Shown: positions 33,501-43,276 of the stretch, piece after piece
How the letters are laid out: each line of letters begins with the position of its first letter
Numbering within the stretch: the first letter of the stretch is position 1
Assembly (NCBI GenBank): GCA_035079385.1
Contig: JAVHKY010000046.1
Coordinates: forward strand, 2,108,001-2,172,000
Length of the DNA stretch: 64,000 nt
Source of the DNA: Aspidiotus rigidus
Lineage: Eukaryota; Arthropoda; Insecta; Hemiptera; Diaspididae
Reading direction: 5' to 3'
The notes under the pieces: generated by a model
Seen by the model: only the letters and a program-made list of their open reading frames with translations
Told to the model about the DNA's origin: nothing
Databases searched by the model: none
Program-made: the position numbers and the translations under genes

Positions 33501-36500
33501 ACTTCCAAAAATGGCCACCACAGTTTTCATAGAGGGCGCCTACTTTGTGTCCTCATGCGAATTCAGAAACAAGAAATAAATAAGAAACCAAAGGTACACT
33601 TTCAAATACTTGAAAACTTGTAGATTCCTAATATGGACCTATGGTTTCTTATTTATTTCTTGTTTCTGAATACCAGTATGTGATCAAAACGTTTCATACA
33701 TTTTCTCAAAGTCCTATATATTACTAACGTAACAAGTTGTGCATCTTCCTATATACGCAATGAATACAAAAAAATGTAACGAAATTTATCACTATAGGCG
33801 CGCAGCGTCGCATTGCTTATGCTCTTATGGGAGAAATACACGTAAAAAGTATGTTTAGAAACTGCGTGTTATCTCCAAAAATCGATCGACACCTACCTAT
33901 TTTTTCTTTTGAATATTAAAGACGAGGCTTCCAGCTTTTTTTTAAGCCATACATGAATATAAACGGTTCATTAGAATTTTAGAAATAAAAATTTGAAAAA
34001 TACGTTTTCTCCATCGTCAGCCAGCTATTTCTAAAAAACTCGTGAGCAATGCTACGCCAGCGCTCAACATTCATGTTCCGTGGCAACAACATGAAACTGC
34101 GCGAGTTACTCAACTTGGTGTTCTATACAACTTTGCATTTTCTCATGGTAATTGATAATGGTTGGTACCAATACTTTAATATCGCGTGACTATCGACATT
34201 GACTATATATTACTTCGTAACCCAGACGTACAGTCCTATTGTTATGAACGGTGTCGTTTTGCTGGAAACGAAAACGTGAGTGCGCTGCGTGTTAACCGGT
34301 AGAGTAAAAGAGAAAAAGCATCGCTGAACATCGGTCCCTCTCTGTTACACCCACGTCTTAACATCTGGCGCGATCTGTTATTCGTTTCCAACGTAATCCA
34401 AGAAATCGACACCGTTTATAACAATAGGACTGTACGTCTGGTTAATGTATAGTCAATGCTATCGATCACATATATGGGTACTTTTGCTTACTGTCATTCA
34501 CTGTTATCAATGCTGTGACGTCACGAGAGAAAAGGTCTATTCCTCTCAACACACACATACACAACACATTTCCGTCGCCACTTATACTCGATTCAACGCA
34601 AGACGCGCCCGCACCTGTGACGCTAATACAATTTCCCTTCTCCTTTGTAATTTGGACCGTCACAGGTTATGCCAACCGCGCGTCTTGCGTTGAATCGAGT
34701 ATAGGAGGAGTTGTGGTTGGCTCTCGCGAGAGAAATAATGAATTCTTCTCAACTTCAAAGCATTTGTTTTTGATAAAATATTCATAATTTTGTGGCTTAT
34801 AAAGTCATCCTAATACACAAACAGAAACTTTGAAGCTTCCTTAATAAGATTTGAAAGGCGTTTCATCTCAAATGACCGTTATCTGTAATAAATGAAATGA
34901 AATTCGTGACTTCTTTTTTTCATACCTTTTGTGTCATTGGAAGAGGGCTTCTTGCACGCCGTTATCGGGCACTCACCGATTGTTTCTCCAATAATTACAA
35001 TTAGGCATACAATTACATGTCAAAAGAACCATAAATTGAAATTTTTATGAAAATCATTCTCACCCGAAAGAAACCAAAAAAAATACGGCTTAATTTAGCT
35101 TTTGGCAGACTGTTGAAAGTATATGGCTTTGAAAAAGCTGAAGCCAAATACCCCAAAAATACAGCTTTTGGGTTTTGGCTGGCTGCAACATCCTGGATCA
35201 GATAATAAATTTCCCATTATAGAATGTTCAGTGAGTAATCTCAAAATAACTTGAGAACAAAGCAATTTAGGACTGAAATGAAGAGAGTGAAATTTGTTAA
35301 GCGTAAAATTTTCAACAAATCATCTTTTCTCATAAAAATTGATTCAAATCAATTTAAGGAAATCTTCCGCTCATCAATTTTCTCATATTTGTTATCAGCT
35401 GTTTAGTACAAATACTCACTTCTCTTTTCAAAAATGCATTCTTGATATTTTTGATAACTTTCTATCTCACCTCTCTTTCAAGAAAGATCTTCCATCTATT
35501 TTTTGACAAGTAACAAAAACAAACAGCAACAATAAAGTTGTTAATTTTTGATGTTGATGCAAATTCTATAGTCTGCTAAGTACAAACAGCCAATTTTAAT
35601 TTTTCCAATAATAGGCTACTTACTTCCATTCTATCATTCTTATAATATGAATAATATTGTCGCATTTGTTTTTGATTTTGTTCATCAATGTACTATTGAA
35701 ACAATCATTCCACACTTTTACATTCATATCATTCCTTCATTTATTTGAACATTTGCATTTTCATCTTTCTCCTGATAGTATTCTTTACTTATGAAATAAC
35801 ATAATGCATGAAAATGTGTTATGATGAAATCTACTCGGCAGAACATAAACTTATTAGATATATGCAAATATTAAAAGATATGATAGGAAAAGAGTATGCC
35901 GGGTCCTCAAACTATGCTACGCAGTAAAACGTTTTTGTGACAAATCAAATTGCTTGTAACACAGACTACTATACAATTGACAAACCAATATGCACCCAAC
36001 AATACGCAAGATGTAGTAATGAAAGAATTTGCCCGTAAGAGCTCTGCTGGGAGCGCCACATTCCACGCTACACTTGAAGGTGATGGTGTGTAATAGTCCC
36101 ATATAAATAGCATTCCACACAGCAGCTCATACTCCGCCTTCATTGGGGAACACCCCGACCGATTGCAACAATGTCAATTCATCTCTCATCACTTAAATTC
36201 TATTCTGTAAAAGCGAACACACAACTAATGTAATCAAACTGATACCCATCAGGAAATGAAAATTTGAATGCCGAATGTAAGTAATAGGACGGTAATCGTG
36301 ATTAAAATAATTCGCAGAACAAACTTCAAAGAACAGGTGACCAACGTTTTTAATAATTAATACGCGTACAAGTTACGCAGTAGTACAAGCACTCTCCTTC
36401 CCATTGTTACATTTAGCGCTACAGCCAATAGCATCCTGAACTATACTGAAGGAAAAAAAAAAAAAAAAAAAAAAGCGAAAAGCGAAAAGAGCTGATTGGT

Positions 36501-39299
36501 AACTCGTCCATGGGCGAGATTTGAAATCTAATGGGATTTGTAAAACGACTTCGTCCTCCGAGTCCGTTACTGCGACTGAATTCGATTTCTCATAAAATTA
36601 CAGCACATAAATGTAATTGAAAAGAATTTTACCAATAAGCCTTTCACACTTGGCGTTTGTTTACATTTTCCTTATCATAGACGTAGTCATATTATCAAAA
36701 TGAGAAAATTCAGATTGAAAAATTGACAAAATTCTTAGAAGTTTCGTGCAAATTTTCATTTTTGCTTCTTTACAGGATGGTAAAATGTAAATATAATCCA
36801 CAAAATTACAAAAATTATTTGAAAATAAAAACTTGAATTTTTGTTTGACTACGAGTTTGATAACAAATCAGGCAAACACTTATACTATCCGCATTAAAAA
36901 CCCGAAGTGTGAAAGGCTTATAGACCGCACACTCGGAGTAAGAGTGATGCCGCGTGACTTGGAAAGATTTTTGTACTTCTTGAACTTGTAAGATTTTTCA
37001 TTTTCAATTCTTTGACTTGGAAATATTTTCAACTGTTGGACTTTGAAATATTTTCAAGTGTTGGACATGGAATTATTTTCAAATTGCGGGACTTTGAAAT
37101 ATTTTCAACTGTTGGACTTCAAAATATTTTGGTAAGTGGACTTGTAAAATTTTTCATTTTCAATATTTTCAACTGTCGGACTTGTAATTATTTTCAAATT
37201 GTGGGACTTTGAAATATTTTCAACTGTTGGACTTGGAATTATTTTCAAATTGTGAGACTTTGAAATATTTTCAACTGTTGGACTTGAATTTTTCAATTTT
37301 TGATTGTCTCCCACAGTTGAAAATATTACAAAGTCCAAGAATCGAAAATAAAAAATTTCAAAACTCCAAGAAGGAAATTATTTCAAAGTCTCACAACTTG
37401 AAAATAATTCCAAGTCCAACAGTTGAAAATATTTTAAAGTCCAACAATTGGAAAATAATTCTGAGTGCAACGATTGAAAATATTTCGAAGTCCCACAATT
37501 TGAAAATAATTCCAAGTCCAACAGTTGAAAATATTTCTAATCCAAAGAATTGAAAATGAAAAATTTTAGAAGTACAAAAATATTTCAAAGTCCCGCGGCA
37601 TCACTCTTACTCCGAGTGTCGCAGTAACAGACTCCGAGGACGAAGTCTTTTTACAATATTAATCACATTAGATTTCAAATCTCGCCGTACATGGCTCGTA
37701 GGCCGAACATAGACCTAAAAAAAAAGCGATTGGAATTAGTTGGTGACTCGTAGGCCTACTACGAATCTAATATACACATCGAAGTCTTTATTTTGTCTTT
37801 GTTTCTGAAATATTTAAGGAACTCTTTTCTCTTATCGGAAATAAAATGTAAAACCTTTTCGTTTAGAACCTAGCAGTAAGATGGGGTACTGCTGTTATTA
37901 GCAGTGATAGGGCAAAAAAACACGCCCCATTGAGTTTTAAGTCAAATTAGGCTATAACAACCTTTGTGAAGTCTAAATTCTAAATCTTTAGGATTTTACT
38001 TTCGAGAGTTATACCATTAATTGTATCGTGGCCACCTAAATTAAATAGAATTTAGAACACGATACAACATGATGACTGAATATGAAAAGCACACGCTAAA
38101 AAGTATTACGTGACTATTGGGAGAGAAACAAGTATTGCTCGACAATTCTCGTAGAAAAATATGCATGTCTCAAAACACTCTTAATTCCCTTACGATAAGA
38201 TGATTACAGTATTCTCATATTTAAGCTATTCCAGCTGCTACTCGTTCACAACGGTCAATAAAGAACTTGGAATCAAGAAAATAGAACTGTAATGCGGTTC
38301 ACAGAGATTCTAACTTTTGATTTGGTAAGCGCATAAAATTTTCAAACGAAGAATAAGACAGCAAAACATGGCACTACATAGAAAATAATATCTATCTGAA
38401 TATAGGTGGCATTGAAGTATGAAAGGGAAGATACAATAACATAATAATGTGCTGATCGATTATCAAAAGCCCCTACATCTGGCAGTACCAACAACGACAA
38501 GATAATATTTGTCACGTGGATTTTAGTCATTTAGAAAACTGATGAAACATTCATCGTCCATAAAATAGCTTCAAAACAGGTACGATAGAAGCCCTCTCAG
38601 AAGATAATTCCCGAGACGAATACTCATGCTCAAAATTATTTTGAAGTTTCCTCAATATCAATCACTTATTACCCCACAGAAAAATTTTCTGATATTTCCA
38701 ATTTTCTGGCTACGCCACTGCAGCTTGACATTAATATTAGGTAAGGAAAAACTTCATGGAGTTGTAACTTTCTAGAGTTCGACACAGTTCAAGACGGCGA
38801 ACTATTAAAACTGTAGTTTTTCGCAATTCAAAACTCACTCATGAGCTAATACTTCTGGATTGATACCACTGTCGTACTCATCGTCGATTAGCTCACGTTC
38901 AAAAGGTGTTTTTGGTTCATTTATTTTCATATGACCATAATCTTTCTCAGCAGGATGTAAGGTTGCTATGATATTCATCTCGTCCCATTTCGTGGCTTTA
39001 TCCTTCGACGCTGGTAAACTGAAAAAGGTAATAACAATACTGCGGTTATAGCGCGTAGTCTTGGATCAGTGAATACGTACGCGAGATTGGATAATCAGGT
39101 CGTAAAGATGGAATGCTTTACAAGAATAGAATATCAAGCAAAAAGTGTCGTGTTCGTAATCCCGACAATCCACGGTGTCGTACCTTTTAACAGATTCCGC
39201 AGTTTCAAAACTTGATGAATTCTTAAGAATACCTTTAGAAGGCTTCCGGTGCAGATTTTCTACGACTTCTTTCAGCACAGCGTTTTCATTCAATTCCAT
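27413..39299 (-). CDS. PPP1R2: Protein phosphatase 1 inhibitor-2 (four coding exons)
   Basis: Inhibitor-2 binds and restrains the catalytic subunit of protein phosphatase 1 in cytoplasm and nucleus. Four exons with GT-AG introns join in frame to 185 residues, close to the ~200 usual for the family. Motifs in order: KPSKGILKN near residue 20 (the N-terminal PP1-docking KGILK), [20 protein letters not shown] (the SQKWDEMNI block), EPKTPFE (the Thr-Pro site phosphorylated by GSK3 in vertebrates), an acidic serine-rich stretch [14 protein letters not shown], and [19 protein letters not shown] (the KLHYNE helix that covers the PP1 active site). The tail is acidic. The start ATG has a good context (CATCATGG). 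Introns are 165 bp, about 7.0 kb and about 4.2 kb, the last two packed with foldback elements. No frame lesion is seen, so this is a functional host gene. Confidence 0.94.
27580..31769 (-). other. PPP1R2 intron 3 (4.2 kb)
   Basis: It holds one foldback MITE (29693-29921), a tRNA-Leu-like A-box fragment near 29928, a C-run at 31575-31588 and otherwise AT-rich sequence without recognised coding content. Confidence 0.7.
29693..29921. mobile_element. Inverted-repeat MITE-N copy 1
   Basis: CAATACTGGAAACTCCC (about 29723) pairs with GGAAGTTTCCGGTATTG (about 29880). Looser pairing extends outward to AAATACA. Interior ATACATTGAGCGCT is shared with the copy at 44203-44872. Confidence 0.65.
31770..31864 (-). 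CDS. PPP1R2: PPP1R2 coding exon 3
   Basis: The acceptor is GTGTTCTAG|AATGAA and the donor AGAG|GTAAAT. The 95 bp encode [15 protein letters not shown] and the acidic [16 protein letters not shown] segment. Phase fits exons 2 and 4 exactly. Confidence 0.9.
32623..32877. mobile_element. MITE-C copy 1 (255 bp), 7-bp target duplication
   Basis: The terminal repeats are 39 bp and identical, starting CATTGACTATATACACTTTG. CTTATAC flanks both sides (32616-32622 and 32878-32884). The interior contains GTTACACCCACGTCTTAACA, shared with copy 2. Confidence 0.93.
32936..33115 (+). repeat. Dispersed repeat T, inverted copy near 47600-47790
   Basis: TTTACCATGGCGGCAATTTT and AAAGGGCAACAAGTTTTATTC are found, diverged and reversed, near 47755 and 47665. 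The second block also occurs within the Helitron-like element near 46345-46390. Confidence 0.55.
33250..33693. mobile_element. Palindromic element interrupted by MITE-A copy 2
   Basis: AACGTTTTGATCACATACTG (33250) and its complement end the element at 33693. The inner arm pieces TCAGAAACAAGAAATAAATA and TATTTATTTCTTGTTTCTGA also match. The uninterrupted right arm reads through TATTCAGAAAC, which fixes the MITE-A insertion in the left arm. Without the insertion it is about 153 bp. Confidence 0.88.
33272..33562. mobile_element. MITE-A copy 2 (291 bp)
   Basis: The same length as copy 1 (10223-10513), with about five substitutions. The ends are ATTCGCATGAGGACACAA and its complement. The host palindrome gives the empty site. 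Depending on where the ambiguous terminal bases are assigned, the duplication is AT to ATTC. Confidence 0.93.
34197..34458. mobile_element. MITE-C copy 2 (262 bp), 7-bp target duplication
   Basis: The ends are CATTGACTATATATTACTTC and GTATAGTCAATG. CTATCGA flanks both sides (34190-34196 and 34459-34465). It is more diverged than copy 1, but shares TCTGTTACACCCACGTCTTA and GGCGCGATCTGTTATT. Confidence 0.92.
34576..34708. mobile_element. ~130-bp hairpin element
   Basis: TATACTCGATTCAACGCAAG (34583) is exactly complementary to CTTGCGTTGAATCGAGTATA (to 34703). Weaker pairing continues through CACCTGTGACG/CGTCACAGG. Short frames crossing it on both strands are palindromic artefacts. Confidence 0.8.
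36029..36110 (+). repeat. Dispersed direct repeat R2, copy at 51686-51770
   Basis: Both copies share GTAAGRGCT, CTGGGAGCGC, then ACTTYTGAAGGTGRTGGTGT and CATATAAATA. TATAAATA could be a promoter element of a lost retroelement, but nothing else supports that. Confidence 0.65.
36502..37697. mobile_element. 1.2-kb palindrome with ~25-bp tandem repeats in both arms
   Basis: Outer arms 36502-36576 and 37619-37697 pair (TTTGAAATCTAATG, ACTTCGTCCTC). Inner arms begin CACTCGGAGTAAGAGTGATG (36929) and its exact complement ends at 37618. From 37010 to 37290 units of about 25 bp (GGACTTTGAAATATTTTCAA) repeat about ten times. The reverse complement array runs 37310-37560. Open frames here are purely repeat-derived. 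Confidence 0.9.
36577..36928. mobile_element. ~350-bp insertion containing a MITE with AAGCCTTTCACACTT ends
   Basis: In the right arm of the surrounding palindrome the outer and inner arm parts are contiguous (37618/37619), so this segment is an insertion into the left arm. It includes terminal repeats ATAAGCCTTTCACACTT (36636-36652) and AAGTGTGAAAGGCTTAT (36905-36921). Confidence 0.75.
38839..39018 (-). CDS. PPP1R2: PPP1R2 coding exon 2
   Basis: The acceptor is CTTTTTCAG|TTTACC and the donor CATGA|GTGAGT, both near consensus. It encodes [20 protein letters not shown] to [12 protein letters not shown]. Phase 2 at both ends. Confidence 0.93.
39184..39299 (-). CDS. PPP1R2: PPP1R2 coding exon 1
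   Basis: It starts [20 protein letters not shown] and ends after KAG... codon position 2 at the donor AAAAG|GTACGA. The frame remains open past the donor, but family homology stops there and resumes in exon 2. Confidence 0.9.
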
Positions 39300-39617
39300 G
39301 ATGGTCCAATTGATCAGATGAACGAGCGAAGGAAATAGGAAACCGAATTTTAAATCCTACTGAACATTGTGGATTTTGTGTCACCCGAAAATGGAAGTTT
39401 TGTAAACTAAATTTTATGGTTATTCTTACGAGAAAATACAAAGTGTTTACCAAAATTCACAAAATCGCAGCTTCTGTCCTGCCAGCTAGTAGAACACTGG
39501 ACAGTATTAGAACAATTTAATATTATGATAAAAATAATCGTCGCTGGACACTTGACAGGACGACAGGTACCGCAATACGCAAGACGAAAGGGAAATAGAC
39601 CACTTTTGTGATGACGT
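39300..39617. promoter_or_regulatory. 5' flank of PPP1R2 (promoter region expected)
   Basis: The 5' UTR and promoter of the minus-strand PPP1R2 gene must lie here or beyond. ATTGG/CCAAT-like motifs occur near 39305. No TATA box or initiator could be assigned, and a MITE-A copy begins 319 bp upstream of the start codon. Confidence 0.35.
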
Positions 39618-40320
39618 ATTCGCATCAGGCCAGTACTGTAGACGCGCTAGAGTCGTGGACGAAAAGGTGATCCACGGCCTACTTTAAGGCCGGAATGCAG
39701 AAAATGACAACAGCGCGCAGTGGATTCTTATCAGTGATGTTTCGCGGCGGTTCATGTTCATCGGTGCGGTGTAACCACGGTGTACGTGTACCGCACTTCG
39801 TCTCCTATCTGATTTTTAATTTTCAAACGATAATAACTGCACTTGTACAGCACCAATTTTACTAAAATTGGGCTTAAAAAACAGAAAATCGTTTGCTCTT
39901 CAAGTTATATTCTCTTCGTTTTTTCCGAAAACCGCGTTTTATTAGCGTGCGAATCAAAATACTTGAATTTTTTCGTTTTTTCCCATAAGCGTCCCTGTAA
40001 ACCTGTATCCACTGATTTTAGAGTGCGACGTTGTGACTTCGCTACATTCCGGCCTTATATAAAGTAGGCCGTGGGTGATCACATGAAAATTTACATGAGA
40101 GCGTATGTTATTTCAACTAGCTATATCTCTGTTGATACTGAAAAAAAAGTACCACTTATAATGACTTTTTTTGACTCTCTTGACTAGTAGAATATGTAGT
40201 ATGAGACTCATATAAATAAAAATTTCACCAATCATCTAAAACATCACCTTTTTGTCCAGTTTCCACAAATGGCCGCTATAGTAAATGTAGAGGGCGACTC
40301 TTTTGGGGCCGGACGCGAAT
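39618..40320. mobile_element. MITE-A copy 3, interrupted by MITE-B copy 2
   Basis: The ends are ATTCGCATCAGG and GGACGCGAAT. GACGCGCTAGAGTCGTG and CCAGTTTCCACAAATGGCC correspond to the young copies at 10.2 and 33.3 kb. The copy is clearly older. Removing the nested 401-bp element and one target copy leaves 295 bp, close to the 291 bp of the others. Confidence 0.85.
39673..40073. mobile_element. MITE-B copy 2 (401 bp), 7-bp target duplication
   Basis: The ends are CACGGCCTACTTTA and TAAAGTAGGCCGTG. GGTGATC flanks both sides (39666-39672 and 40074-40080). The interior matches copy 1 (GTGTACCGCACTTCGTCTCC versus GTACCGCGCTTCGCCCTC, and TTGCTCTTCAAGTTATATTC versus TTGGCTCTTCAAATCACATT). Confidence 0.9.
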
Positions 40321-41009
40321 ATATTATGGGAAATTTAGACTTGCAAGCTGCTACTCTGCTGGCCCGCATAGTGCTCGTTTACATTCGGACTCGACAGAGT
40401 GAACGCGCGCTAGCATCGCGGCTTCCTCTCTTACCGCACCTTGTTATCAATGTTAGGATACGATTCTCGTTCCGTATATTTTCAAATGGGAAATTTTTCA
40501 ATGAGCTCTCACTCAATTATAATTCAATTTATTGGAAAAGTGTTCCCTAGATATTAATACGATGGTTCAAAATTACGTATTTTTGTTTTCATTTGCTTCG
40601 TAAATGAAGTTCTGGTAAAATGGTGACAAACTGATAACGTTTCTTCCGTTAACACATGTGTATTTTATCCTAACGTTGATAAAGTACCTCCAGTGCGTGT
40701 GTTTGTAGTGGTGTATGTTTTGTGTATTACAAGAAATGCCCGCTAGATATCAGCCACTCCGCTGTCGAGTCCGAATAGGATTTTGCAGACTTTGATAAAT
40801 ATTAGAAGAACCCTTCGAATGTCAAGCTTTTGCGATATTTTTAGAAGTAGAACAAATGAAGAACATTTTTCGTATGAAACATCTGGATATTCAATGAACA
40901 GCAGGGCACGTATACTCAAATTCATTCAAATAGTATCTACAGTCAAATCTAATGTAGATACATTTTTCATAAACGAGATGAAAATTATGATGTCATACAA
41001 AAATGGTCC
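40321..41009. other. No gene recognised
   Basis: Two overlapping antisense short frames near 40750-41010 look incidental. No repeats were seen. Confidence 0.35.
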
Positions 41010-41017
41010 ATCGTAAT

Positions 41018-41479
41018 CACGGTATAAGATGAAGAGGTAGTGACACAAACGTATTCTGACTGTGGTAAACGCTGTCCGTGATTTTGTAGTAGTTCTGAAC
41101 ATTCCGAGCGCAGCGCTCGTGATGAAAGTGATGGGTAATGTACAGAGTCTTATGGGAACGCCGCTACTTTCAAAAATTTATTGCAGGATCAGGAATCAGC
41201 CGATGCATTTCATATTTGGCATAAAAATACCATTTAATCTACTCTATAAAATTTTGAAAGAATCACCCTTCTAAGTGAATTCTTGGATTTTTTATAATCC
41301 TTGGAAATTTCATCAATACTTGGGTACCAACGGTAACGTCTCGGCGCAGGTGGGGTGTAGAAGGAACAGGGAAACAGCCTGAGTGTTCGCTGCAAACCTA
41401 GCGGAAGTTTGTATGTACAACTTCAAAACTGCGGACACGATTTAAGCGTTGTGTCATTACCTCTTCATCTTATACCGTG
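41018..41479. mobile_element. 462-bp MITE with exact 8-bp target duplication
   Basis: The ends are CACGGTATAAGATGAAGAGG and its complement, with weaker pairing further inside. ATCGTAAT flanks both sides (41010-41017 and 41480-41487). The duplication length suits hAT or a similar superfamily, but the CACGG termini are not the common CAGGG. A GAGCGCAGCGCTC palindrome lies at about 41106. Confidence 0.88.
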
Positions 41480-41612
41480 ATCGTAATTAATAATTATTAT
41501 CAATTCAGGAATAAAGGTCCGCCAGGAACGCTACTTGTCCTGCGAAAAAATCTTCACGGCGGTGTTTTATCTTGACCAGAAATCTTTCACGTTGATGTAA
41601 CATTACTGAAAC

Positions 41613-42110
41613 CAGGGCTGGGCACGGATCGGATCGCGGTTCATAGATCAAAAATTGGCGATCCGTGATCCGTATTTGGATTATTTTTTTCCGCGCTTTA
41701 TGATCCGCGATTGATCCGGATCATTTTTTCATTTATGGTTGATTTGATCCGTCATTTACATTGATCCGCGGATCGAGTTTTTTTCTTGCTCCAGATTGAA
41801 GTGAAAAGCTCTAGAGCCTTATAATTTTTCACCTTGCAAAACGACCACATTTTCCATGGAGAAAGAGAAAAAAAATTTATCTTCCATTTGAGCTGTGATC
41901 CGCGGATCACGGATCATTGACTCCCTGATCACGGATCAAATGTTCTGATCCGCACTTGATTGATCCGTCGGATCGCAAAGAAATGTAACTGATCCGTGAT
42001 CCGGATCGTTTTCAATGAACGATGATTGATCCGCGATCCGATCCGTCAAAAGACCGATGATTCGCGATCCGCGATCCGGATCAAATTTTCGCGATCCGTG
42101 CTCACTCCTG
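41613..42110. mobile_element. hAT-like MITE (498 bp) built of GATCCG motifs
   Basis: CAGGGCTGGGCACGGATC starts it and GATCCGTGCTCACTCCTG ends it. ACTGAAAC and ACTGAAAA flank it (7 of 8 bases). The interior repeats GATCC/GGATC dozens of times, many as GATCCGCGGATC-type palindromes. A related fragment (GATCCGTGATCCACGATCCG) is at about 53626. Confidence 0.88.
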
Positions 42111-42671
42111 ACTGAAAAAATACAAACTATAGCCCGGGTTTCTATGACGTCAATTTCATTGTTATCAACATGGCTGATCCAGATTGATTTGTTTACATTT
42201 TTTGTCCAAATATAGTCAAATTTACAGTAAAATTCTGAAGTTCTTCTGCAAAATGAATCAAAAGTATTTACGCAAACGAATTCTACAGACTCTGTAGATT
42301 ATTATGAGATATAGTACATCAAAAAATATTGAAAAACAACGTCTTGAGAAGCTATCGAAAAATGTGAATATTTCATTCTCAAATGGCGTCATTGAAATAC
42401 AAAATACGGCCAAGTTTTGACAATGTTAATATTAGGACTGCAATAATTGGAAACTGTAGACGTTTAGTCATCTTTTGATTCATAATATTGAGAAGAACTT
42501 CAACAGACAATTGAATGAAACCCTTATCAGTTTGAAGAACATGCTTCAAGAGGTTCTGTTCTCTTGATCTTGGTGACCATGAAATACTTTCTTCTTGATC
42601 ACGTTGATAGGAATCAAAAGAAATGTATCTCTTGAATCGTGTGTGACGTCAGAGAAACTTGGGCTATTGAT

Positions 42672-42900
42672 TTTCTAGTGTTCGATATTTCCATCAGAAA
42701 CGTAAACAATTTTTTTTGCACGTACTTTCCCATAAGAAAAAATTGTGTTCCAGAAATTGTTGAATATGTACTTCGAAACAAAATTGTTTGTAAGGAAACA
42801 AAACTTCATTGTTTATTACTAAGAAGTTCTCAGATTGCCATCATACAATACTTGTTCCTAAGAAATTTTTTGTTCTCGCTATAATTGACAAATTTTAGTA
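42672..42900 (+). repeat. Dispersed repeat R3, direct copy at 52765-52990
   Basis: Both copies share GTAAACAATTTTTTTTGCAC, TTTCCCATAAGAAAAAA and TTATTACTAAGAAGTTCT, about 85% alike by eye. Copy 1 is directly followed by a MITE-K insertion and copy 2 by MITE-Q. Confidence 0.75.
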
Positions 42901-42906
42901 TAGAAA

Positions 42907-43276
42907 TGGACTGTGTTATTGTGACGTCATTTGTTTGGCAAGAGTACTCATTCTGCAGGAAATTTATCCAATCGCAAATTTGCTCCCCATAACAAAACAT
43001 GGGAAGCAAATCGATCATATGGTATTAATCAAAAATGAGAAAGAATTGAGGGAAAAAAAGTTCCTTTTCAGAAGTCGATTACTCACACACTATAAATATA
43101 AACTTTTTTCCTCAAAATCCGTTTTAATTTTTGATTAATTTCATACTGATCTTTGCTCCCCGTGTATTTCTTATGGGAGCAAATTTCACGTTGGATAAAT
43201 TTCTTGCAGAATGAGTACTCTTGCCAAACAAATCGATATCAGTCGATATTTTTGTTATCACAAATAACACAGTCCA
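42907..43276. mobile_element. MITE-K copy 1 (370 bp)
   Basis: TGGACTGTGTTAT begins it and ATAACACAGTCCA ends it. Pairing continues inside (TTTGTTTGGCAAGAGTACTC and its complement). GCTCCCCAT and ATGGGAGC blocks mark the middle of each arm. Copy 2 is at 45254-47101. Confidence 0.88.

Larger units (their letters stand above)
31865..38838 (-). other. PPP1R2 intron 2 (7.0 kb), loaded with foldback elements
   Basis: It contains MITE-C copies 1 and 2, a palindrome split by MITE-A copy 2, a hairpin at 34576-34708, a short dispersed repeat at 36029-36110 and a 1.2-kb palindrome with tandem arrays at 36502-37697. The stretches 34860-36020 and 37760-38830 show nothing else recognised. Confidence 0.75.

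Noticed and set aside
35085..35200. hAT-like end GGATGTTGCAGCCAGCC (minus strand)
   Set aside because: No partner terminus or target duplication could be found.
37012..37588. Overlapping open frames on both strands with repeated Ile-Phe-Ser/Pro-Thr-Val-Glu motifs
   Set aside because: They are translations of mirrored 25-bp tandem repeats in a palindrome, with no independent coding evidence.
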